64,000 bases of DNA. It comes from an uncultured Oscillospiraceae bacterium (GTDB lineage: Bacteria > Bacillota > Clostridia > Oscillospirales > Oscillospiraceae). Where the stretch lies: positions 62,001 through 126,000 of the forward strand of contig CANQRQ010000001.1 in NCBI GenBank assembly GCA_947626315.1, given 5' to 3'. The position numbers were made by a program, and so were the translations under genes. The first letter of the stretch is position 1. Every line of letters begins with the position of its first letter. Below are positions 1-7,502 of this stretch, one piece after another. The notes under the pieces are model-generated. The model did no database searches, was not told the origin of the DNA, and saw only the letters and a list, made by a program, of their open reading frames with translations.

Positions 1-958
1 ACCCCTGCATGACAATGCTGGGGACGGGCTGCTCCGGGTGTTCGATCTGTTCTACCAGCTTTTGCGCCGCCTGATAGCCCTTTTCAAAGCTGGGCTGGCG
101 CACGGTCGTGAGCCGGGGCGAGACGTACTTCGCCACCTCCGAATCGTCAAAGCTAATGACGGAAAGCCCCTCCGGGATGCGGATCCCCATCTCCCGGGCC
201 GCCTGGTAGACGGCAAACGCCACCGTATCGTTGAAGGCCAGAATGGCGGAAACTCTGTTCGGCTGATACAGCAGCTGCTTGGCCAGATTCAGGGCCTTCT
301 CCTCCGTGATATTGTCACAGGTCACAAAATATTCCTCCGGCGCGCTCAGCCCCGCTTCTGCCAGGGCGGCCCGGTATCCGTCGGCCCGTTTCTGACAGGA
401 GGAATAGTCCAGCGGCCCGCAGATGTAGCCGATACGCCTGTGCCCGAGGGTAATCAGGTGGCGGACGGCCTCCCGCGCCATGGAAAAATCGTCAATGTCG
501 ATTTTGCAAAAGGGCGCGGATTCCTTCAGGTAGTCGCCGATCAGCACGAAGGGATATTTTGTCCGGAGCAGCTCCGTGATCAGCGTACTGCTCTGCCGGA
601 TCCCCATCAGGATCGCCCCGTCGATCAGCCTGTCCCGGAACAGCTCCAGGCAGCGGTGGCTCTGATTGTTGATTTCCAAAACAAGGCGGAAATCCCGCTC
701 CTTGGCCACGGTACTGATGCCGATCATTGCGTTGAGATAGGTGTCGTTGACAAAGAAATACTCCGGGTCGTGGGAAATGACCAGGCCGATGGATTTGACC
801 TTTTCTCCCCTCTTCGGCGTGCGGGAATATCCTTCGCAGGCCTTTCGGATCTTTTCCATGGCCGCCTCGCTCACATAGCCGGAGCCGTTGAGCGCCCTTG
901 AGACTGTCGCGACCCCTACGCCCGCTTCCCTTGCTACGTCATAAATTGTTTTGCCCAT
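1..958 (-). CDS. LacI-family transcriptional regulator, 3' end outside window
   Basis: This reading frame is open from an ATG at 958 to the window edge (about 319 codons), so the C-terminus is missing and the ORF track does not list it. The N-terminus TIYDVAREAGVGVATVSRAL is the LacI DNA-binding helix-turn-helix and hinge start. It is followed by a periplasmic-binding-protein-like effector domain with family phrases such as IGLVISHDPEYF, RRIGYICGP and VISFDDSEVAKY. The gene lies 8 bp after the Ldh_2 dehydrogenase at the end of a TRAP/aldolase operon, so it probably senses the imported sugar acid or a metabolite of it. The palindrome AAAGCGCTAA in the operon promoter is the likely operator. 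The 864-bp plus-strand ORF over it is a shadow. Confidence 0.93.
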   Translation of the reverse strand, partial: MGKTIYDVAREAGVGVATVSRALNGSGYVSEAAMEKIRKACEGYSRTPKRGEKVKSIGLVISHDPEYFFVNDTYLNAMIGISTVAKERDFRLVLEINNQSHRCLELFRDRLIDGAILMGIRQSSTLITELLRTKYPFVLIGDYLKESAPFCKIDIDDFSMAREAVRHLITLGHRRIGYICGPLDYSSCQKRADGYRAALAEAGLSAPEEYFVTCDNITEEKALNLAKQLLYQPNRVSAILAFNDTVAFAVYQAAREMGIRIPEGLSVISFDDSEVAKYVSPRLTTVRQPSFEKGYQAAQKLVEQIEHPEQPVPSIVMQG

Positions 959-966
959 AGTCTGTT

Positions 967-2070
967 TTAATAATAGCGCATAAACGGATTCTGCTCTTCC
1001 GGCGTTTCCAGGTCCTTCGCCCAGCCGCAGCCCAGGCGCTGAGCGATCTGGACCAGGCCGAGCCAGGTTGCCTCCGGCAGTTCAATGCCCTTCTCGCTTC
1101 GGACCTTTTCAAAGGAGTACTCAAACTCTCCCGGCAGCAGGACCTCCCGGACGCCCGGCAGCGGGCGGGCGCTTTTGAAGAAGGCGCCGTGGGCGGCGCA
1201 CTGTGCCTCAAAAGCCTCCCGGCCGAAAAAGCCGTCCGGGTTGATTGCCAGCAGGAAGATCCCGCTTTCCGCCTCCGGCGGCCGGTTGTCCTTGATGCAG
1301 GTCCAATATTCGGTGTTGGCCAGGGCAATAGACAGGAGGTCTGTCATGATGCTGAGGCCGGAGCCCTTGGCGCCGCCGCTTATGCCGCCCAGGGGGAGCA
1401 TCGTACCCTGGGGCTCCCGGTAGAAGTCCATCGGGTCGGTGGTGTCGTTCCCCTCCGCGTCGCGGATCCAGCCCAGGGGAACCTGCTTTCCCTCCTGAAG
1501 GTAAGTCCGGACTTTTCCTTCGGCCACGACCGTTGTGGAGAAGTCCAGGAAGACCGGTTTGGCGCCCTTCCTCGGCGCGGCAAACGCGATGGGATTCGTA
1601 CCCAGCCGGGCCTCCGCCGCGCCCCAGGGGGCCAAGGGGCCGCTGTGATAGGCCGCCACGGCACACAGGCCGATCAGGCCCTGCTTTGCCAGGCCCTCTA
1701 CCCAGGCCCCGATTCTTCCGGCATGGTAAGCATGGAGGCTGACCGCGCAGGCCGTCATGGAGCGTTTTGCCTTTTCCGCCACCACCTCTACCATTTTTCT
1801 GCCTACAACTTGGCCGAAGTTGTGGTTCCCGTCGATGACGGCCGTCGTGTCCGTTTCTCTGACCACCTCGACAGGCGTATTGGGGACGATATTTCCGTTT
1901 TCTATTTCTTCCAGATATTGCGGGATCCTTATCACGCCGTGGGAATCGACTCCGTACAGGTTGGCTGTCACCAACTCGTCCATTACGATTTCGGCTTCCT
2001 GTCTGCATACGCCGGCCTTGAGGAAAATATCCGTGCCGTATTCAAACAGCTTTTCTTTTTTTATAAGCAT
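967..2070 (-). CDS. Ldh_2-family NAD(P)-dependent dehydrogenase (malate/L-lactate/diketogulonate type)
   Basis: The product is 367 aa, the usual length for the Ldh_2 (malate/L-lactate/ureidoglycolate dehydrogenase) family. Family marks are the N-terminal GVDSHGVIRIPQYLEEI segment containing the conserved SHG, the later LGTNPIAFAAP and LDFSTTVVAEGKV segments, and GGAKGSGLSIMTDLLS. The enzyme reduces a 2-keto acid or oxidises a 2-hydroxy acid with NAD(P)H. YiaK (2,3-diketo-L-gulonate reductase), which sits beside the yiaMNO TRAP genes in E. coli, is in the same family, and the TRAP neighbours here suggest a similar sugar-acid substrate. ATG at 2070 follows AAGGAG. A terminator-like hairpin separates it from dctM, so its level may be set by read-through. 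The exact substrate cannot be read from the sequence. Confidence 0.9.
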   Translation of the reverse strand: MLIKKEKLFEYGTDIFLKAGVCRQEAEIVMDELVTANLYGVDSHGVIRIPQYLEEIENGNIVPNTPVEVVRETDTTAVIDGNHNFGQVVGRKMVEVVAEKAKRSMTACAVSLHAYHAGRIGAWVEGLAKQGLIGLCAVAAYHSGPLAPWGAAEARLGTNPIAFAAPRKGAKPVFLDFSTTVVAEGKVRTYLQEGKQVPLGWIRDAEGNDTTDPMDFYREPQGTMLPLGGISGGAKGSGLSIMTDLLSIALANTEYWTCIKDNRPPEAESGIFLLAINPDGFFGREAFEAQCAAHGAFFKSARPLPGVREVLLPGEFEYSFEKVRSEKGIELPEATWLGLVQIAQRLGCGWAKDLETPEEQNPFMRYY

Positions 2071-2101
2071 TTTTTCTCCTTATCCACCGGGGTGCCGGCA
2101 G

Positions 2102-2142
2102 AAAAAACGAGGTGCCCGCCCGGCTTTCTCTGCGGGCACCTC
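2102..2142 (-). terminator. Intrinsic terminator/attenuator between dctM and Ldh_2 gene
   Basis: An 11-bp perfect stem (GAGGTGCCCGC at 2109-2119 with GCGGGCACCTC at 2132-2142) is followed on the minus strand by six T residues (A-run at 2102-2107). It sits inside the operon just before the dehydrogenase gene, so it probably lowers rather than abolishes downstream transcription. Confidence 0.8.
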
Positions 2143-2146
2143 TTTC

Positions 2147-3430
2147 TTATCCGAGTAAATTGGGCAAAAACGTAACGGAAGCCGGGATATACGTGATAAT
2201 CAGCAGGGCAATGATTGCCGCCGCCACAAAAGGCAGAATCTGTTTATACAGAACGCTCAGCTCAATTTTTCCCACATTGGATACGATAAAGAGCATCATC
2301 CCCACCGGCGGGGTCAGCGTACCCACCATCAGATTGAAGCAGACCACCACGCCGAAATGGATCACATCAATGCCGTATTGGAGCGCCACCGGGTACAGGA
2401 TCGGCACCATGACCAGCAGAGCCGGAGAGGCATCCAGAAACATACCGACAAGCAGCAGCAGGACGTTCATCAGCAGCAGGAAGGCCCACTTGGAGTGCAC
2501 CAGGGTCATACAGGTCTCTGTAAAGATCCGGGCCAGCTGCAGGGTGGTGATCGCCCAGCCCATGGCAGAGGCGATGGCAATGATGAGCATAACGTTGGCG
2601 GCAGATTTTGCTGAACGGATGCAGCAGCGGATAAACTGCCGGATCGTCAGCTTTCTGCGGGCAAAGGCCACTACAATGGCATAGGTGGCGGCCAGGGCGC
2701 TGGACTCCACCGCCGTGCAGATCCCGAACACAATGCTCCCCATGATCAGCACCGGAAGGATCAGCGCCGGCAGTGTCTGAATAAGGGACCTCCCCAGCCG
2801 TTTCAGGGAAAACCTCTCCGAGCTTTTGGGGATATTGTTCCTGACCGCGTAGGAATAGCACAGGATCATATAGATAACGCCCAGTATGACCCCGGGGACG
2901 GCGCCGCCCAGAAACATCTTGGCAATAGAGACAGAACCCACGCAGCCCACAAACACGATCATAATGGTGGAGGGCGGGATGATAGGGCCGATGATTGCCG
3001 AGGCCGCCGTCACCGCGCAGGAAAAGTCCTTTGGGTAGCCGCCCTTTCTCATCAGGTCGATCTCGATGGGGCCCAGGCCGGAGGCGTCCGCCGCGGCGGA
3101 GCCGGACAGGCCGGCAAACAGCATGCTGGCCAGAACGTTGACATGGGCCAGGCCGCCCCGGATATGCCCGACGAGACAGTCGCAGAAGTTGACAATATCC
3201 TTTGTGATTTCCCCGTTGGACATGATCTCCGCCGTCAGGATGAACAGGAGAACACAGACATAGCTGTACATATCAATTCCGTTAAACAGCTTCTGGGGAA
3301 TGACGGAGTAATCTCCTCCCAGGGCCGCGAAGCTGACAATTGTCCACGCGCCCATGCCGATCGCTACCGGTATGCCTGTAAACAGGATGACCAGGAACAA
3401 CAGCAGCAGCAAAACCAATGTCAGGCTCAT
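2147..3430 (-). CDS. dctM: TRAP transporter large permease (DctM)
   Basis: At 427 aa this matches DctM subunits, which form the Na+-coupled transport domain of tripartite ATP-independent periplasmic transporters. The translation is almost wholly hydrophobic helices. Family phrases include GIPVAIGMGAW near the N-terminus, FAGLSGSAAADASGLGPIEI, SAIIGPIIPPSTIMI and GTLTPPVGMMLF near the C-terminus. It overlaps dctQ by an ATGA (3427-3430), which indicates translational coupling. Together with dctQ and the lipoprotein DctP it makes a complete importer for a carboxylate or sugar acid. The neighbouring Ldh_2 and HpcH/HpaI genes suggest that the solute is cleaved to pyruvate plus an aldehyde. Confidence 0.95.
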   Translation of the reverse strand: MSLTLVLLLLLFLVILFTGIPVAIGMGAWTIVSFAALGGDYSVIPQKLFNGIDMYSYVCVLLFILTAEIMSNGEITKDIVNFCDCLVGHIRGGLAHVNVLASMLFAGLSGSAAADASGLGPIEIDLMRKGGYPKDFSCAVTAASAIIGPIIPPSTIMIVFVGCVGSVSIAKMFLGGAVPGVILGVIYMILCYSYAVRNNIPKSSERFSLKRLGRSLIQTLPALILPVLIMGSIVFGICTAVESSALAATYAIVVAFARRKLTIRQFIRCCIRSAKSAANVMLIIAIASAMGWAITTLQLARIFTETCMTLVHSKWAFLLLMNVLLLLVGMFLDASPALLVMVPILYPVALQYGIDVIHFGVVVCFNLMVGTLTPPVGMMLFIVSNVGKIELSVLYKQILPFVAAAIIALLIITYIPASVTFLPNLLG

Positions 3431-4005
3431 TGTCCGCCCTCCTCTTCAGGCTCTTCCTGCCAGAACAGCTTTCTTCCCTTTCCCGCCTGAAAAGGCTCCA
3501 GTTCTCCGCTGAGAACGCCAATCAGTTCAATCACGCTCTCAAGAGCCATAAGGACCGCTCCGACCACCGGGGCCAGATACACGATGTTCCCCGGCCATTT
3601 CAGCATCGAGGTCTTAAAGGCCCGCATGACGTGGGAATAGACGATGCCATACCGGATGACCACGAAATAGAACACAAAGGTCATGGCGCAGGTGAGCAGG
3701 TAGAGCAGCATACGGGCTTTTTTTCCAAGCCGCGTATAGAGGATGTCCACCCGCGCCATGGAGCCTTCGCGCAGGCACATGGCAATCGCCAGATAGGCAT
3801 TCCAGATCATCAGATATCTGGACAGCTCGTCAGTAAAATGAATGGAGATATCGGATATCTTGCAGAGTACATAACGGTTCAGAACCTGCAGCAGGACCAC
3901 CAGGATACTGGCGACCACCATGCCGGCCACAAGAATTCCGATCGCCTTAAGCAAGCAGTCCGAGACTTTATTCAGCTTCTGATAGAATTTCCGCAAGGTC
4001 TGCAT
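3427..4005 (-). CDS. dctQ: TRAP transporter small permease (DctQ)
   Basis: This 192-aa protein has four predicted membrane helices and the DctQ pattern: a first helix about residues 15-40, then a conserved DELSRYLMIWNAYLAIAMCLREGSMARVD-like stretch around the second helix and cytoplasmic loop. Arg-Tyr-x-x-x-Trp and the acidic residue before it are typical of the family. DctQ scaffolds DctM and is required for transport. The C-terminus is charged (PEEEGG) and overlaps the dctM start by 4 bp. The next upstream gene, dctP, ends 19 bp away, so the three transporter genes are one transcript. Confidence 0.93.
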   Translation of the reverse strand: MQTLRKFYQKLNKVSDCLLKAIGILVAGMVVASILVVLLQVLNRYVLCKISDISIHFTDELSRYLMIWNAYLAIAMCLREGSMARVDILYTRLGKKARMLLYLLTCAMTFVFYFVVIRYGIVYSHVMRAFKTSMLKWPGNIVYLAPVVGAVLMALESVIELIGVLSGELEPFQAGKGRKLFWQEEPEEEGGQ

Positions 4006-4024
4006 GATCCTCCTCCGCAGGGGT

Positions 4025-5140
4025 TCAGCCTCTGAGGGCCTCCACGCTCGTCAGGAATTCGTCTACGATCTCGTCGCCCAGCGCCCCGCGCAGATACTCC
4101 TCGCAGGCAGGGCCGTAAGCGTTGTGCCAGTCGGCCAGTTCTTCCTCCGTGGGATAGTAGATGCTCATGCCCGCGTCAAGGAAGGTCTGCGCGCCGGACT
4201 CGGTAATGGCGTCCACAACCTCCCGGGCAAGGCCGGTGCAGTATTCGTTCGCATCCAGAATGATCTGCTGGTAGTCCGCCGGCAGGCTGTTGAAGAAGCT
4301 GGAGCTCATATAGTAGATGTTGACGCTGGGGCTGTGGCCGTCCATGACCATGTACTTGTGCACTTCATAGGTGCCGTCCTGGAGGATGTTGGTGATCGTG
4401 TTCTCATGACCGTCGATCACGCCGTTCTGCATGGCCGTATAGACCTCGGAGCCCGCCATCACAACAGGGCTGGCGCTCAGGGACTCCACCATGACGGTAT
4501 AGATATCGCTGCCAAGAACACGGAAGATCATGCCGGCCGCGTCATCCTTGGTCTTGAGTTCCTTTTTGACGGAGGTAAAATTCCGCAGACCCTTGGAGGC
4601 GCCGCCCAGGACCTTGATGCCGGAGGAAGCCTCCTGCGCGTCGAACATCTCGCGGGCAAAGTCGCTGTCAATGATGGCGTTTACCTCATCGGAGTTGTTA
4701 AAAGCGCCCGGCATAAGGAAAACCTGCGCCTTCGGCTCGAAGTTGCTGAGCAGGGACAGGTCGTAGATGCCCATCTCCACGGTGCCGGCCGCGATGGCCG
4801 TGATAACCTCATTTTCCGTCCCCAGAGAGGAGGAGGGATAGAGCTCCACGGTTATGCCGCCGTCCGTGGCATCCTCCACATACTCCTTGAACGTCTCCGC
4901 GTACATGATTTCCGCTGACTCGGTTCTGTCCAGTCCGCCGGGAGCATAACCGATCTTGATGGTGTAGGCCGCCGCGCCTTCATCCGCCGGGGCCTCGGCC
5001 GGGGCTTCGGTGGCGGGCGCCGCCTCTTCCGCGGGGGCTTCAGCGGCGGGCGCGGAGCTGCTGCCGCCGCAGCCGGCCAGTGCGCCGGCCAGCATCAGCA
5101 CCATTAACGCGAGAGCCAGAAGTCTTTTGCTGTTTTTCAT
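4025..5140 (-). CDS. dctP: TRAP solute-binding lipoprotein (DctP)
   Basis: The product is 371 aa with a lipoprotein signal peptide: a positively charged start, a hydrophobic core and a lipobox LAGC with the modified Cys at residue 24. An Ala/Pro/Glu-rich linker of about 35 residues tethers the binding domain outside the membrane. The DctP fold shows as SSSLGTENEVITAIAAGTVE, the RNFTSVKKELKT region, and PVVMAGSEVYTAMQNGVIDG, where the conserved Gly-Val-Ile-Asp-Gly motif lies. The protein delivers solute to DctQM. The Arg that usually salt-bridges the substrate carboxylate is probably in the IFRVLGSD segment. It is transcribed from the aldolase promoter and needs no separate start. Confidence 0.95.
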   Translation of the reverse strand: MKNSKRLLALALMVLMLAGALAGCGGSSSAPAAEAPAEEAAPATEAPAEAPADEGAAAYTIKIGYAPGGLDRTESAEIMYAETFKEYVEDATDGGITVELYPSSSLGTENEVITAIAAGTVEMGIYDLSLLSNFEPKAQVFLMPGAFNNSDEVNAIIDSDFAREMFDAQEASSGIKVLGGASKGLRNFTSVKKELKTKDDAAGMIFRVLGSDIYTVMVESLSASPVVMAGSEVYTAMQNGVIDGHENTITNILQDGTYEVHKYMVMDGHSPSVNIYYMSSSFFNSLPADYQQIILDANEYCTGLAREVVDAITESGAQTFLDAGMSIYYPTEEELADWHNAYGPACEEYLRGALGDEIVDEFLTSVEALRG

Positions 5141-5217
5141 TTTGCTTTCTCCTTTCGGTTGAAAAATTGATAAATTATCTTATCAGGCTGGCGCCTGATG
5201 AAGCCAATGACGGCGCT

Positions 5218-6003
5218 TTACCGGAGCTTTTCGATCACGTTCCCGGCGATCTGCCCCAGGGCGTTTTGCATATGGAACATATCGCTGCCCATGATCAGCA
5301 TATTTACCCCCTTGTCGATCAGGGCCCGGGCATTTTCCAGGGTGGGCGGCAGAGCGGGGGCCATGATTCCGATGCCGCGGGGCGCGGCCTTACGCACGAT
5401 CTGTTGAAGGACCTGGTCCGTGCTCTGCCCCTCCATATCATAAAACGTGGGTGAGTTGGTGGACATGGAATAGTCCGCCGGGCCAAAGTTGATTGCGTCC
5501 AGCCCCTCCACGGAGAGGATCTCGTCCAGGTTGTCCGTAAACTCAAAATCCTCTGCCATGGGAATGATCATTTCCGTCTCCAGACTGTGTTGGATATAGG
5601 CCAGATTGTCCACGCCCACGCCATATCTGGCAGAGCGGACCGTCATATCAAAGCCCCGGCGTCCCTTGGGCGGCAGCTTCCCGGCGCGTACACAGAGCTC
5701 CGCATCCTCCTTGGTCCGCACATGGGGGATGATCACGCCCTCCGCTCCCATCTCAAGGGCCTTGCGGATCTCTATCATATCCGGCCGTGTGACCCGGACA
5801 AGCGGGCTGACTCCAGCGAAACGGGCCGCCAGGACCGCCTCCCGCAGGGCGGTCACCTCCCAGGGGCAGTGTTCAGCGTCGATAAAGGCAAAATCGAACC
5901 CGTAGTATCCCAGACACTCCACCAGAGGCGGAAAATTGCTGTAAAGCGTCATTCCAAAAACGGGGCCTTTGGCCATTTTCTCCTTCAATGTGTTGCGCAG
6001 CAT
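5218..6003 (-). CDS. HpcH/HpaI-family class II aldolase
   Basis: At 261 aa this is a full-length member of the HpcH/HpaI family, metal-dependent aldolases that split 2-keto-3-deoxy acids into pyruvate and an aldehyde (HpaI, GarL and YfaU are characterised members). The N-terminal region carries the family's FIDAEHCPWE segment, where His45 matches the catalytic base. VRVTRPDMIEIRKALEMGAEG and VIIPHVRTKEDAE follow, containing the substrate-carboxylate Arg and metal-site region. It is the first gene of the operon, with ATG at 6003 behind a GGGAGGG ribosome site. Followed by a TRAP importer and an Ldh_2 enzyme, it likely performs the carbon-carbon cleavage of the imported sugar acid. Which keto acid is cleaved is not known. 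Confidence 0.92.
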   Translation of the reverse strand: MLRNTLKEKMAKGPVFGMTLYSNFPPLVECLGYYGFDFAFIDAEHCPWEVTALREAVLAARFAGVSPLVRVTRPDMIEIRKALEMGAEGVIIPHVRTKEDAELCVRAGKLPPKGRRGFDMTVRSARYGVGVDNLAYIQHSLETEMIIPMAEDFEFTDNLDEILSVEGLDAINFGPADYSMSTNSPTFYDMEGQSTDQVLQQIVRKAAPRGIGIMAPALPPTLENARALIDKGVNMLIMGSDMFHMQNALGQIAGNVIEKLR

Positions 6004-6033
6004 AGGGAGCCCTCCCCCTTTTATATCAGATTA

Positions 6034-6106
6034 GTTCCTTATTTCTGGCTTTAGAATAAAATATTAGCGCTTTTTTGTCAATAAAGTTCCATTTGTTCCT
6101 TATTTC
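6034..6106 (-). promoter_or_regulatory. Promoter of aldolase/TRAP operon with LacI-type operator
   Basis: On the minus strand TTGACA (6076-6081) and TATTCT (6053-6058) are separated by exactly 17 bp. The spacer holds the near-palindrome AAAGCGCTAA (6064-6073), centred on CG as in LacI-family operators. The 12-mer GTTCCTTATTTC occurs twice in direct orientation, at 6034-6045 and 6095-6106, bracketing the promoter 61 bp apart. It could be a second regulator's site. From here to 6305 I see only AT-rich spacer with no ORF. Confidence 0.75.
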
Positions 6107-6305
6107 AGCATAAGATTACGGCAAATTGCCCAAAAATCCGACCTCCATTTTTTATCCATTCCACAGCTTGTTCCACATTGTTTCATGTTCGTTCCCTTTT
6201 TCTCCACCTGTTTTCACAAATCGGCTCTTTTTCTTCCCGCGTGGACGGCGCGGAGCTGAGCCTTTTTAGTATGCGCCATATGTCCGGCCGTATGAACAGG
6301 CGCAG

Positions 6306-6349
6306 AAAAACCGCCGGCATATCTTTCAAACAGATACACCGACGGTTTC
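6306..6349 (-). terminator. Terminator of the AEC permease gene
   Basis: On the minus strand CCGTCGG and CCGGCGG form a stem with one mismatch around a 21-nt loop, followed by TTTTTC. It lies 15 bp beyond the permease stop codon. Confidence 0.6.
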
Positions 6350-6363
6350 AAACAGCCTTTTGT

Positions 6364-7302
6364 TCAGAAGGCGCTCAGGCTCTTCAGCAGGAAGCTCCAG
6401 AGAAAGATGGTAAAGGGGCAGAGGGCGCTGGTGAGCACCACTGCGTCCCCGGCCAGCTCCGCGTCCCCGCCCATCTGCTGGGCCATGGTGAAGGAGGCAA
6501 TGGCCGCGGGCGCCGCGAACACAGAGATCAGCCCCGCGATCTCCACGCCCCGCAGCCCCAGCAGATAGGCCGCGGCCAGGAACAGGCCCGGCATCACCAG
6601 CAGGCGGCCCACTGTGATCAGCGTCAGCTCCTGGCGCTGCCGGCCCAGGCTGTCAAAGCGGAAAAAGGCCCCCAGCAGGAAGATCATCAGGGGGCTGGCC
6701 ATATTGGCCAGGCTCTCCACCGGGGACGCCAGCGGCTCCGGGAGCCGCCAGCCGAAGACGGCGAACAGCAGCCCCGCCGCGCAGCCGAGGATCAGCGGGT
6801 TTTTCAGGATATCCCGGAAAATCCGGCCCGGGTCCGGCTTTTTCCCGTTGAACACCGACAGGATCAGCACCGCTGCCACGTTGTTGAGGGGCACCACCGC
6901 CGCCAGCAGCACCGCCACGGCGGAAACATCCGCCCCCTGCATCAGGGAGGCGGCCAGGGGCATGCCGATAATGGCCACGTTGGAGCGGCACAGCCCCTGG
7001 ATCACCACCCCCTGCTTGCGCTTGTCCCGGACCAGGGGCAGGGTGACGGCGATGCTGAGCGCGATCATCAGCAGGATCGCCGCCAGGGCAAAGAGGATCA
7101 GCCTGGGCCGCAGGGCGGAGGAGAGCTCCGCCCGGTAGATGTCGTTAAACAGCGTCACCGGCAGAAAGGCCGTGAAGGCCAGCTTGTTGATTTTGAAAAT
7201 GTCGCTCTCGTTCAGCAGGCCGCCGCGCCGGGCCATATAGCCCGCCGCCAGAATGACAAAAATGGGAAAGACCGCGTTGAAGCAGATCAGGAAATTCTCC
7301 AC
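6364..7302 (-). CDS. AEC-family transporter (auxin efflux carrier type)
   Basis: The family is shown by an N-terminal NAVFPIFVILAAGYMARRGGLL segment, then NKLAFTAFLPVTLFNDIY, and a C-terminal half ending FTMAQQMGGDAELAGDAVVL. About ten hydrophobic helices are present. AEC proteins export or import small organic acids; the solute is unknown here. I choose GTG at 7302 (312 aa, the family norm) rather than the track's ATG at 7437. A consensus promoter (TTTACA, 17 bp, TATAAC) lies between the two, and the extra 45 residues look non-coding. The gene is divergent from the MalY-like aminotransferase, with start-codon distance about 200 bp, so the two may share regulation. Confidence 0.85.
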   Translation of the reverse strand: MENFLICFNAVFPIFVILAAGYMARRGGLLNESDIFKINKLAFTAFLPVTLFNDIYRAELSSALRPRLILFALAAILLMIALSIAVTLPLVRDKRKQGVVIQGLCRSNVAIIGMPLAASLMQGADVSAVAVLLAAVVPLNNVAAVLILSVFNGKKPDPGRIFRDILKNPLILGCAAGLLFAVFGWRLPEPLASPVESLANMASPLMIFLLGAFFRFDSLGRQRQELTLITVGRLLVMPGLFLAAAYLLGLRGVEIAGLISVFAAPAAIASFTMAQQMGGDAELAGDAVVLTSALCPFTIFLWSFLLKSLSAF

Positions 7303-7336
7303 AGAAAGCCACCCGATTCCCGATAATTCTATATCC

Positions 7337-7365
7337 GTTATAGCAAAAAGCCGGGGACTTGTAAA
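7337..7365 (-). promoter_or_regulatory. Promoter for AEC permease
   Basis: TTTACA at 7360-7365, 17-bp spacer, TATAAC at 7337-7342, read on the minus strand. It lies inside the 5' extension of the listed ORF, which supports the downstream GTG start. Confidence 0.75.
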
Positions 7366-7401
7366 GCACGGATTTTTCCGGCCGTCCTGCCTGCTTCGCT
7401 C

Positions 7402-7430
7402 TTGCAAGGCCGCGCCGCTTCCCTTATAAT
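7402..7430 (+). promoter_or_regulatory. Promoter for MalY-like aminotransferase
   Basis: TTGCAA at 7402-7407, a 17-bp spacer and a perfect TATAAT at 7425-7430. The ribosome site AAGGAGG follows just before the ATG at 7503. Confidence 0.85.
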
Positions 7431-7502
7431 AAACCAAAAGGCTGTCCGCTTTCCAGGACCTCCCGGATTCCGGAAAACGGCCGCCGTCAAGGAGGAGTTT
7501 CC

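Noticed and set aside
4004-4918. 304-aa plus-strand ORF opposite dctP
   Set aside because: It is an antisense shadow of a GC-rich gene; the minus-strand protein has a lipobox and full DctP motifs, whereas this one has low-complexity composition and no family marks.
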